This document shows positions 7,598 to 14,428 of a stretch of 64,000 nucleotides of DNA, in pieces. This DNA comes from DAOUKH01 sp965261455 (GTDB taxonomy: Bacteria > Chloroflexota > Dehalococcoidia > SHYB01): the NCBI GenBank assembly GCA_965261455.1, contig OZ253453.1, positions 1,612,001 through 1,676,000 on the forward strand, read 5' to 3'. Position 1 is the first letter of the stretch, and every line of letters begins with the position of its first letter. The notes below the pieces were generated by a model that made no database searches, had not been told where the DNA came from, and saw only the letters and a program-made list of their open reading frames with translations. Position numbers and translations under genes: made by a program.

Positions 7598-8764
7598 CTA
7601 GCGCGGCAGGCCGAGACCCTTCGTGGCGATGATGTTGCGGTTGACCTCGGAGCTGCCGGCGGCAATGGTCGAGGGGATGTTGCTGATGTACTCGCGGCCT
7701 ATGAGGCCGCGGTTGATGGCGCGGGGGCTGCCGTCGCGGAGGAGGCCGTGGAGGCCGAGGACCTGCATCCCGACGCGGCCGACCTCCATGCCGACCTCGG
7801 AGGCGAAGAGCTTGGCGATTGAGGCTTCGCGGATCGGCTCCTGGCCGTGCTCTTGCATCCAGGCGACGCGGTAGGAGAGGAGCCTGGCGGTGTGCAGGTT
7901 CGCGGTCATGTCGGCCAGCCGGTGCATCAGGATTGCGTTGTCCCGCACCGAGCCCAGGGCCGCGGGGGCCTCGCGGATGGCATCGACGATGTTGTCGAAG
8001 GCGCGCTGCGCCATGGCGACGTCGCGGATGCCGGAGCGCTCGTTGTTGAGGGTGGTCATGGCGACGTACCAGCCCTGATTGAGGTCGCCGATCAGGTTTT
8101 CCTTGGGCACGCGCACGTTGTCGAAGAAGACCTGGTTGAAGTCGTGCTCGTCGGCCATGTTGATGAGCGGCTGGATAGTTATGCCCGGCTGCCGCATGTC
8201 CATGATGAAGTAGGAAATGCCCTTGTGCTTGGGCGCGTCGGGGTCGGTGCGGGTGAGGATGTGGATCCAGTCGGCCTTGTGGCCGTAGGTCGTCCAGATC
8301 TTCTGGCCGTTGATGACGTACTCATCGCCGTCGGCGACGGCGGTGGTGGCGAGGCTGGCGAGGTCGGAGCCGGCGTTGGGCTCGGAGAAGCCCTGCGCCC
8401 AGACGATCTCCTGCTCGGCGGTGGCCTTGAGGAAGCGCTTCTTCAGGCTTTCGTTGCCGAACGAGATGATGGCGGGGCCGACCTGGTACGCCTGGTGGTC
8501 GAGGGGCGCGTTGTAATAGACCATCTTGTCGTGGAAGAGCATCTGCATGGTGTGGCCCGCGCCGAGGCCGCCGTACTCGACGGGCCAGCCGATACCGATC
8601 CACTTCTTCTTTCCCAGCTTCCTGCGGAAGGCCATGGAGTCGTCGAAGTTCTCTTCGGCGTAGGCGCTTTCGCCGGCGAGGATGCGCGGCGGGAGCTCGG
8701 CCTTGATGAAGTCCTCGACCTCTTGGGCGAAGTCGGTGTGCTCTTTGGTGAAGGTAAAGTCCAC
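7598..8764 (-). CDS. Acyl-CoA dehydrogenase
   Basis: A 388-residue FAD-dependent acyl-CoA dehydrogenase. The frame opens with an ATG at 8779, but that ATG overlaps a perfect AGGAGG, which sits six bases before a GTG at 8764; I take the GTG as the start (VDFTFTKEHTDF). Family motifs are WAQGFSEPNAGSDLAS (FAD/substrate loop) and, near the end, STIAAGSSEVNRNIIA. The usual catalytic Glu before GTSQ is not there (A-A-G-S-S), as in many actinobacterial FadE-like proteins whose base lies elsewhere. The neighbours suggest breakdown of an acyl-CoA of unknown type. It is monocistronic here, with a decayed CoA-transferase tail just upstream. Confidence 0.9.
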   Translation of the reverse strand: MDFTFTKEHTDFAQEVEDFIKAELPPRILAGESAYAEENFDDSMAFRRKLGKKKWIGIGWPVEYGGLGAGHTMQMLFHDKMVYYNAPLDHQAYQVGPAIISFGNESLKKRFLKATAEQEIVWAQGFSEPNAGSDLASLATTAVADGDEYVINGQKIWTTYGHKADWIHILTRTDPDAPKHKGISYFIMDMRQPGITIQPLINMADEHDFNQVFFDNVRVPKENLIGDLNQGWYVAMTTLNNERSGIRDVAMAQRAFDNIVDAIREAPAALGSVRDNAILMHRLADMTANLHTARLLSYRVAWMQEHGQEPIREASIAKLFASEVGMEVGRVGMQVLGLHGLLRDGSPRAINRGLIGREYISNIPSTIAAGSSEVNRNIIATKGLGLPR

Positions 8765-8855
8765 GCGCCGCCTCCTCATACGCCGGGGCCTCGCGCGGCC
8801 CGGGCCTGACGGCCTGATGATACCAAACAGACGTTAGAGAATCGCGCCCGCGTCC

Positions 8856-8970
8856 TTAGAGGGCGGCGATGTCGTCGCAGGCGTAGCCACCGTCGAGGAG
8901 CGTCCGCTCGGTGGACGCGACGGCCGGCTCGCTCAGCCAGGGCCCGCGATGGGGGATAATGTCTCCGCTC
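8856..8970 (-). pseudogene. C-terminal remnant of a CaiB/BaiF-like CoA-transferase
   Basis: On the minus strand a short frame ends at a TAA at 8856 and reads SGDIIPHRGPWLSEPAV, then ERTLLDGGYACDDIAAL. This resembles the extreme C-terminus of CaiB/BaiF class III CoA-transferases (G-P-x-L-x-E-x-x-x-x-x-x-L-x-x-x-G-Y-x-x-x-x-I-A-A-L). There is no start codon and no upstream body; the frame runs into the ribosome site of the divergent LLM gene. I read it as the surviving tail of a deleted gene. The match is by pattern only. Confidence 0.4.
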
Positions 8971-9004
8971 GCCGCCGGAAGCGCGCCGAGCGAGGAGCGC
9001 CGCG

Positions 9005-9877
9005 ATGCAATTCGGTTACTTCACGTTGGGGGTGAGCCTGCGGTCGTACGGGACCGTGGCGCAGAGGGCGGAGGCGGCGGGCTTCGACAGCTTCTTCATG
9101 CCCGAGCACCTCGTCTTCCCCATCGACATCACGCCCCTGTACCCCTATTCCGAGACCGGCTACCCGGGGGTGGACGCGGACACGCCCTACTTCGATCCGT
9201 GGGTTTCACTGGCGAGCGTGGCGGCGGTCACCTCGAAGATCCGGCTGGGAACGCAGGTGTACATCCTGCCCCTGCGCAACGTCTTCGTCACCGCGAAGGC
9301 TGTGGCCACGCTCGACCGCATCTCGCAGGGCCGGGTGATCCTCGGCGCGGGGGTCGGCTGGCTCAAGGAGGAATTCGAGGCCGCCGGTGAGGACTTCCAC
9401 ACCCGCGGGCGGCGCGCCGACGAGGCGATCAAGGTGATCCGCCGGCTCTGGACCGAGGACACCATCGAGCACCACGGCGAGTTCTACGACTTCGGCCCCA
9501 TCAAGTTCAACCCCAAGCCGTCGCAGAAGCCGTGCCCGCCGATTCAGATCGGCGGCGAGACACGGGCGGCGCGCCGGCGCGCCGCGTTGCTCGGCGACGG
9601 CTGGCTCAGCGCGGGCGGCGACACGCCAGAGACGGCGAAGCCGCTGATCGACGAGATGCAGGCATGGCGCAGAGAGGCGGGCCGCGACGGTCCGTTCGAA
9701 GTGTCGATGCGCAACGCCCTCGGCGAGAACACCCTCGACAACGCGCGGCGCTACGAGGAGGCCGGCGTCGACCGGCTCTTCCTGCGCCCGGAGTTCCCCA
9801 AGGAGGGCCGCATGTCCGTCGACTTCGTGGGGCAGTGGATGGAGCGGATGAACGAGGAGATCATCAGCCGGATGTAG
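9005..9877 (+). CDS. LLM-class F420-dependent oxidoreductase (TIGR03619-like)
   Basis: A 290-residue LLM protein. Segments MQFGYFTLG, GFDSFFMPEHLVFP, IRLGTQVYILPLRN and GRVILGAGVGWLKEEFEAAG are diagnostic of the Rv2161c-like branch, which is predicted to use F420. The start at ATG 9005 has GAGGAG upstream. It is monocistronic, lying between a catabolic block and thrS. The substrate is unknown; PPIQIGGETRAARRRAA is the usual C-terminal phosphate/cofactor-contact region. Confidence 0.88.
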   Translation: MQFGYFTLGVSLRSYGTVAQRAEAAGFDSFFMPEHLVFPIDITPLYPYSETGYPGVDADTPYFDPWVSLASVAAVTSKIRLGTQVYILPLRNVFVTAKAVATLDRISQGRVILGAGVGWLKEEFEAAGEDFHTRGRRADEAIKVIRRLWTEDTIEHHGEFYDFGPIKFNPKPSQKPCPPIQIGGETRAARRRAALLGDGWLSAGGDTPETAKPLIDEMQAWRREAGRDGPFEVSMRNALGENTLDNARRYEEAGVDRLFLRPEFPKEGRMSVDFVGQWMERMNEEIISRM

Positions 9878-9910
9878 CCTCGGCCCGCCGGCCCGGCGCA
9901 GGGTGCGGCG

Positions 9911-9930
9911 TATACTAGACGGCTGGAGGT
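9911..9930 (+). promoter_or_regulatory. thrS -10 element and ribosome site
   Basis: TATACT at 9911-9916 is a good -10 hexamer, although no clear -35 is seen. GGAGGT at 9925-9930 lies six bases before the GTG start at 9937. The predicted transcript leader would be only about 15 bases, so no T-box or long leader regulation is possible from this promoter. Confidence 0.45.
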
Positions 9931-9936
9931 CCCACC

Positions 9937-11679
9937 GTGAGCACCGACGCCGTAGCCCAGGCCGCGCTCGCCGCGCAGCGCCAACGCATCCGCCACTCCG
10001 CCGCGCACGTGATGGCCGACGCCGTCACGTCGATCTGGCCTCAGGCGAAGCTGACCATCGGGCCCCCGACGGACGACGGCTTTTACTACGACATCGACCT
10101 CGATCACCGCCTTACGCCGGAGGATTTGAAAGAAGTCGAGCGGCGCATGCGGAAGATCATCGGCGCCAACGACCCGTTCGTGCGCGAGGAGATCTCGCGG
10201 AAGGACGCGCAGCAGCGCTTCGCCGAGAACGAGTACAAGCTGGAGAACATCGCCGAGATTCCCGAAGGCGAGGTCATCACGACGTACTCGCACGGGAAGT
10301 TCACCGACCTGTGCGAAGGGCCGCACGTCGAGCGCGCCGGCGCGATCAAGGCGGTGAAGCTACTCAACATAGCGGGGGCCTATTGGCGCGGCGACGAGCG
10401 CAACCCGATGCTCCAGCGCATCTACGGGACGGCGTTCGAGTCGAAGGACGCCCTGCGCCAGCACATCGAGATGCTGGAGGAGGCCGCCAAGCGCGACCAC
10501 CGGAAGGTTGGGCGCGAGCTCGAATTGTTCATGTTCGACCCCGCCGCGCCCGCGAGCCCGTTTTTCCTGCCCAAGGGGACGGTCCTCTACAACCTCCTCA
10601 TCGACTACATCCGGCAGCTGTACCAGCGCTACGGGTACCAGGAGGTCATGACGCCGCAGATCTTCGAGTCGGGCCTGTGGCGGCGCTCGGGGCACTACGA
10701 GAACTACAAGGAGAACATGTTCTTCGTCGAGATCGACGAGCGCGAGTTCGGGGTGAAGCCGATGAACTGCCCCAGCCACGCGCTGATCTACGGCTCGACG
10801 CTGCACTCGTACCGCGACCTGCCGGTGCGTCTCGCCGACTTCGGGCGGCTCCACCGATACGAACGGTCCGGCGTCACCCACGGCCTGACGCGGGTGCGCA
10901 GCTTCGCTCAGGACGACGCGCATATCTTCTGCCGGCCCGATCAGGTGCAGAGCGAGGTGACGGCCTTCATCGACATGGTGCGCGAGACGTTCACAATCTT
11001 CGGCTTCGACGACGTCCACGTGATGCTGTCGCTCCGCCCCGAGAAGCGCGTCGGCACGGACGAGATGTGGGAACGCGCCGAGGCCGCGCTGACCTCGGCC
11101 ATCGAGTCGAAGGGGCTCGACTACGAGGCGGTCGCCGGCGAGGGGGCCTTCTACGGGCCGAAGATCGACTTCTTCATGCAAGACGCGCTGCGGCGGCAGT
11201 GGCAACTAAGCACGGTGCAACTCGACTACTCGCTGCCGGAGCGGTTCGGTCTGGAATACGTGACCGAGGACGATCGGCGGGAGCGCCCCGTGCTCATCCA
11301 CCGCGCCCTGCTTGGATCGCTGGAGCGGTTTATCGCCATTCTGCTCGAACATACGGGCGGGGCGCTGCCGGTGTGGCTCTCGCCGGTGCAGGCGGTGGTC
11401 ATCCCCATCGCCGACCGGCACGCCGACTACGCCCGCGAGGTCGAGTCGCGGCTGCGGGGCACGGGTCTGCGCGTCGAGGTCGACGCCCGCGCCCAGCGCA
11501 TGAACCTGAAGATACGCGAGGCGCAGCTGCGGAAGGTCCCGTACATGCTCGTCGTCGGCGACCGCGAGCAAGAAACGGGCGCGGCGGCGGTGCGGCAGCG
11601 GGCGGGCGAGGACCTCGGCGCCATGCCGTTGGACGACATCGCACGCGAGATCGGCGAACGGACGGCAGCCCGCTCCTGA
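9937..11679 (+). CDS. thrS: Threonyl-tRNA synthetase, no TGS domain
   Basis: A 580-residue class II ThrRS that charges tRNA-Thr. The editing domain has HSAAH (H20, H24) and DLCEGPH, the four zinc-site/hydrolysis residues. The catalytic core has MNCPSHALIY (Cys zinc ligand), motif 2 TRVRSFAQDDAHIFC and motif 3 PVLIHRALLGSLERF, then an anticodon-binding domain. Typical ThrRS is about 640 residues with an N-terminal TGS domain; here the editing domain begins at residue 18, so TGS is absent. The start is GTG with a strong GGAGGT, and the frame is not open for another 60 codons upstream, so the short form looks real. It is directly followed by the infC operon. Confidence 0.95.
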   Translation: MSTDAVAQAALAAQRQRIRHSAAHVMADAVTSIWPQAKLTIGPPTDDGFYYDIDLDHRLTPEDLKEVERRMRKIIGANDPFVREEISRKDAQQRFAENEYKLENIAEIPEGEVITTYSHGKFTDLCEGPHVERAGAIKAVKLLNIAGAYWRGDERNPMLQRIYGTAFESKDALRQHIEMLEEAAKRDHRKVGRELELFMFDPAAPASPFFLPKGTVLYNLLIDYIRQLYQRYGYQEVMTPQIFESGLWRRSGHYENYKENMFFVEIDEREFGVKPMNCPSHALIYGSTLHSYRDLPVRLADFGRLHRYERSGVTHGLTRVRSFAQDDAHIFCRPDQVQSEVTAFIDMVRETFTIFGFDDVHVMLSLRPEKRVGTDEMWERAEAALTSAIESKGLDYEAVAGEGAFYGPKIDFFMQDALRRQWQLSTVQLDYSLPERFGLEYVTEDDRRERPVLIHRALLGSLERFIAILLEHTGGALPVWLSPVQAVVIPIADRHADYAREVESRLRGTGLRVEVDARAQRMNLKIREAQLRKVPYMLVVGDREQETGAAAVRQRAGEDLGAMPLDDIAREIGERTAARS

Positions 11680-11698
11680 GCGGCACGAAGATCTTACT

Positions 11699-11728
11699 TT
11701 GACTGCGATTCAAGCGTTGTGCTATATT
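11699..11728 (+). promoter_or_regulatory. Promoter of infC-rpmI-rplT operon
   Basis: TTGACT at 11699-11704, an 18-base spacer and TATATT at 11723-11728 make a good sigma-70-type promoter. Predicted transcription starts near 11735, leaving a leader of about 60 bases before the infC ribosome site GGAGG at 11779-11783. Confidence 0.65.
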
Positions 11729-11794
11729 CACCCGTGTCCACGCGGCCCCGCCGTGGTGGGCTTAATGTATTGAGGTACGGAGGAACCCACCGCC

Positions 11795-12418
11795 ATAGCC
11801 CGAGACTATAGAGTCAATCGACAGATTCGCGCCCGCGAGGTGCGACTGATAGGCGACGAGGGCGAGCAGGTTGGCGTCATACCTCTGCAGGAAGCCCTCA
11901 AAATGGCCGAGGACGCCGACGTTGACCTCGTGGAGGTCGCGTCGCAGGCGAACCCTCCGGTTGTTCGGCTGCTCGATTATGGCAAGTTTCGCTACGAGCA
12001 GTCGAAGAAGGAACGGGACTCCAAGAAGACCACGAAGAACGTCGGCATTCGCGAAGTGCGGATGCGCCCCCGGATCGACGAGCACGACATCGCGTTCAAG
12101 TCGAGGATGGTGAAGAGGTTCCTCGACGAAGGGCACAAGGTGAAGATGTCGGTGCTGTTCCGCGGACGCGAGATCACGCACCCTGAGTTGGCCATCGGGC
12201 TGATGCGGCGGGTCGCGGAGTCGTTGGCGGAGCAGGCAAAGCTGGAGAAGGCGCCCTCGATGGAAGGGCGCATGATGACGATGATACTGGCGCCGATTGC
12301 GGGCAGGAAGAGCTCGGCGCCGGCGAAGAAGGCGGACGCGGCGGTCGCCGGAGCGAAGAAGCCCGCTGCGGAAGCCGCGGAAAAGAAGGAAGAGGAAGCC
12401 GTCCGTGCCCAAGCTTAA
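11795..12418 (+). CDS. infC: Translation initiation factor IF-3, ATA start
   Basis: IF-3 of 207 residues, which binds the 30S subunit and proofreads start codons. The usual N-terminal sequence DYRVNRQIRAREVRLIG is encoded from about 11804, upstream of the first normal start codon (GTG at 11840, which would cut into the conserved N domain). The only plausible upstream start is ATA at 11795, behind GGAGG at 11779-11783. Rare starts (ATT, ATA, ATC) are the known basis of IF-3 autoregulation, so this fits the family. The C-terminal domain ends in a long Ala/Lys/Glu-rich tail. The stop overlaps the rpmI start by 14 bases. Confidence 0.92.
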   Translation: MARDYRVNRQIRAREVRLIGDEGEQVGVIPLQEALKMAEDADVDLVEVASQANPPVVRLLDYGKFRYEQSKKERDSKKTTKNVGIREVRMRPRIDEHDIAFKSRMVKRFLDEGHKVKMSVLFRGREITHPELAIGLMRRVAESLAEQAKLEKAPSMEGRMMTMILAPIAGRKSSAPAKKADAAVAGAKKPAAEAAEKKEEEAVRAQA

Positions 12419-12602
12419 GACCCACAAAGGCGCCAAGAAGCGGCTACACGTCTCCGGCAGCGGGAAACTGCTGCGGGTGAAGGGCGGCAAGAGCCACCTC
12501 CGCCGCAAGAAGCCGACGGCGACGAAGCGCCTCTACGATAACAAGCTGCAGGTGCACAAGGCGGACGACAAACGTCTGCGGAAGCTGCTTCCGGGCAACT
12601 AG
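12405..12602 (+). CDS. rpmI: 50S ribosomal protein L35
   Basis: A 65-residue ribosomal protein starting MPKLKTHKGAKKRLHVS, the standard L35 signature, and ending KRLRKLLPGN. The start is GTG at 12405, within the infC coding sequence and 14 bases before its end, with AGAGGAAG upstream inside infC. The overlap suggests translation coupled to infC. Arg/Lys-rich as expected. Confidence 0.95.
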   Translation: MPKLKTHKGAKKRLHVSGSGKLLRVKGGKSHLRRKKPTATKRLYDNKLQVHKADDKRLRKLLPGN

Positions 12603-12624
12603 ATCATCGATTCCATGAGATTCC

Positions 12625-12643
12625 GCCGCCGGATAACGGCGGC
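12625..12643 (+). promoter_or_regulatory. Hairpin between rpmI and rplT
   Basis: GCCGCCG and CGGCGGC pair around the loop GATAA, just before the rplT ribosome site. There is no T-run, so it is not a classical terminator. It could set the L35/L20 ratio or take part in L20 feedback; that is an inference from position only. Confidence 0.4.
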
Positions 12644-12659
12644 CTAACGGAGAACCCAC

Positions 12660-13022
12660 GTGCCGAGAGTCAAAGGCGGAACCACCACCCACGCGCGCCA
12701 CAAGAAGGTGCTCAAGCTCACCAAGGGGCAGCGCGGAAGCAAGAGTAAACTGTTCCGCCGCGCCAACGAGGCGATGCTCAAGTCGTTGAGCTACGCCTAC
12801 CGGCACCGCCGGGAGCGGAAGCGCTTCATGCGGCGGCTGTGGATCACGCGCATCAACGCGGCAGCCCGGATCAACGGCCTCACCTACGGCGCGATGATCG
12901 CCGGGCTGAAGCGCGCGGGCGTCGAGGCCAACCGCAAGATGCTGGCCGAGCTCGCGGTCCGCGACCCCGCGGCCTTCACCGCGATCGCCGAGACCGCAAA
13001 GAGCGCGCCAACCGCAGCGTAG
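12660..13022 (+). CDS. rplT: 50S ribosomal protein L20
   Basis: A 120-residue protein beginning PRVKGGTTTHARHKKVLKL, with the conserved L20 segments RRANEAMLKSLSYAYRHRR and RLWITRINAA. It binds 23S rRNA early in 50S assembly and in other bacteria represses its own operon. GTG start at 12660 with GGAGAA upstream. Third gene of the infC operon; the next gene (DtxR-like) begins 14 bases later and may be read through. Confidence 0.96.
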   Translation: MPRVKGGTTTHARHKKVLKLTKGQRGSKSKLFRRANEAMLKSLSYAYRHRRERKRFMRRLWITRINAAARINGLTYGAMIAGLKRAGVEANRKMLAELAVRDPAAFTAIAETAKSAPTAA

Positions 13023-13036
13023 AACGGGAGCCGGCC

Positions 13037-13783
13037 ATGCCCGCGTCGAAGCCCGCGACACGCAAGGGCGCCGACACCGGCGCGCTCTCCCCGCTCGCCG
13101 AGAACTATCTGCTTACCCTCTACCAGCTTCAAGAGGAAGAGCAGGGCCCCACGACATTGACGCGCATGGCCGAGCACCTCGCGCTCTCGCCGGTAACCGA
13201 GCACCTCGGAACGTCGCTGGCGTCGGTGGCGGGGATGATCCGCCGGATGAAACGCGACGGGCTCGTCGACGTTAAGCCTTCCAAAGAAATCGTCTTCACC
13301 GAACGGGGACACCGGCACGCGGAGTCGCTGATGCGCCGGCATCAACTCGCCGAGCGGTTGCTCGTGGACGTGCTTGGCCTCGAGCTCCACAGGGTGCACG
13401 CCGAGGCCCACCGGCTGGAGCACGCCATTTCTCCCGCCGTCGAGGATAGGCTCCAGGAGCGTCTGGATCACCCCCAGACCTGCCCGTTCGGGCATCCCAT
13501 TCCTGGAAACGGCTACGAGCCGCCAAAGACGTCGGTGTCCCTCGACCGCATCAAGACGGGCGGCAGGGCCGTCGTCGAGCGCATCCCCGAGTACGATCCC
13601 CGGCTCATCGAATACCTTGTGGCGTGCGGCGTCATGCGCGGCCAGACCCTCGAGGTGGTCGACATCGCCCCCTACAAGGGCACGATGTCGATGCTGGTGA
13701 ACGGCCAGGAAGTCGTGATCGGGCTGCAAGTAGCGCCCAAGATCATGGTGGACCCGGCGGGCGTCAAGTCGTCGGCGGCGTAA
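13037..13783 (+). CDS. DtxR/MntR-family metal-dependent repressor
   Basis: A 248-residue DtxR-type regulator. The winged helix occupies about residues 15-80 (ENYLLTLYQL, then LGTSLASVAGMIRRMKRDGL as the recognition region), followed by the dimerisation/metal domain (HQLAERLLVDVLGLELHRVH, then LDHPQTCPFGHPIP, with the Cys/His metal ligands) and a C-terminal FeoA/SH3-like domain (GQTLEVVDIAPYKG). ATG at 13037 has CGGGAG six bases upstream. It lies 14 bases after rplT but is likely to regulate the iron-type ABC genes 650 bp downstream. Iron versus manganese cannot be told from the sequence. Confidence 0.88.
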   Translation: MPASKPATRKGADTGALSPLAENYLLTLYQLQEEEQGPTTLTRMAEHLALSPVTEHLGTSLASVAGMIRRMKRDGLVDVKPSKEIVFTERGHRHAESLMRRHQLAERLLVDVLGLELHRVHAEAHRLEHAISPAVEDRLQERLDHPQTCPFGHPIPGNGYEPPKTSVSLDRIKTGGRAVVERIPEYDPRLIEYLVACGVMRGQTLEVVDIAPYKGTMSMLVNGQEVVIGLQVAPKIMVDPAGVKSSAA

Positions 13784-13949
13784 AGCACCCGTCTTCGTTC
13801 CAACTCGTCTGGGTCTGGCGGACCCTTCCCCGCCCGCACGCTTGCGGTGCGCGCTCTCCAAGGTGGTTGCCGTGGGGCCCCTCACCTCAACCCTGTCCCG
13901 CTGGAGACCTTTGCGTAACTCCGGCCCCGGCCACGTGGGCGCTCAGGGA

Positions 13950-13969
13950 GGGCGATTCGCGAATCGCCC
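13950..13969. repeat. 20-bp perfect palindrome (family R1)
   Basis: GGGCGATTCGCGAATCGCCC is a perfect palindrome followed by CCTACGG. It is identical to the copy at 37381-37400 and differs from the one at 4944-4963 only by a compensating change in both arms, which suggests selection for pairing. Confidence 0.8.
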
Positions 13970-14052
13970 CTACGGAAGGGAGGGCGCGGGCGCCGTTGGG
14001 CGCGAAGGGGTAGGGACGGGAGAAGCGGGGCGAGGAGCGGGCGGGCCCTTTA

Positions 14053-14163
14053 CTAGAGCCGGCGGGAGAGGCGGGACGGGGCGCTCTGGAGACTCTGGAT
14101 GCTAAGCCAGTGGTCGAGGTAGCGCCTCGAACCGGTCACGACCATCGCCACGAGCTTCCGCAT
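14053..14163 (-). CDS. Possible 36-residue small ORF
   Basis: On the minus strand an ATG at 14163 is preceded by AGGAG at good spacing and opens a 36-codon frame beginning MRKLVAMVVTGSRRYLDHW and ending in TAG. The ribosome site is the main support. The sequence has no recognisable domain and no signal peptide. It may be chance or a gene remnant. Confidence 0.25.
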   Translation of the reverse strand: MRKLVAMVVTGSRRYLDHWLSIQSLQSAPSRLSRRL

Positions 14164-14340
14164 TCCTGTCTCCTACGGGCGTGGCGCGCTCCATGCGTAG
14201 AGCGGGCTGCGCGCCGGCGCATCGACGTTCTGATTTGCGCGGAGAACATACCGAATGACGCCGGACGTGTCAACCCCATCTTTCACTTTGTCACGCAACG
14301 CAACGAAGGTAGTGGTCAAGACGGCGAGTTAAACTTCGCA

Positions 14341-14369
14341 TTGACGAAGTGCTGGGCTATCTCTAGGCT
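14341..14369 (+). promoter_or_regulatory. Promoter for the ABC permease/ATPase genes
   Basis: TTGACG at 14341-14346, a 17-base spacer and TAGGCT at 14364-14369. Predicted start is near 14376, about 50 bases before the GTG of the permease gene. The sequence around the -10 (CTCTAGGCTATG) has a weak resemblance to half of an IdeR/DtxR box but is not a clear dyad. Confidence 0.5.
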
Positions 14370-14428
14370 ATGCACAAGCACTTCCGTAATGCGCGGCCTT
14401 CCGGCCCGCGCCAGGACACGAGCCAACC

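Larger units (their letters stand above)
13784..14428. other. Gene-poor intergenic stretch before ABC permease
   Basis: About 645 bases without a convincing gene. It holds a GGAGACCTTTGCGTAAC-type repeat near 13903 (its sister is near 40363), the R1 palindrome at 13950-13969, a possible 36-codon minus-strand ORF at 14053-14163, and a sigma-70-like promoter at 14341-14369. I looked for an iron-binding lipoprotein gene here and saw none. Confidence 0.6.
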
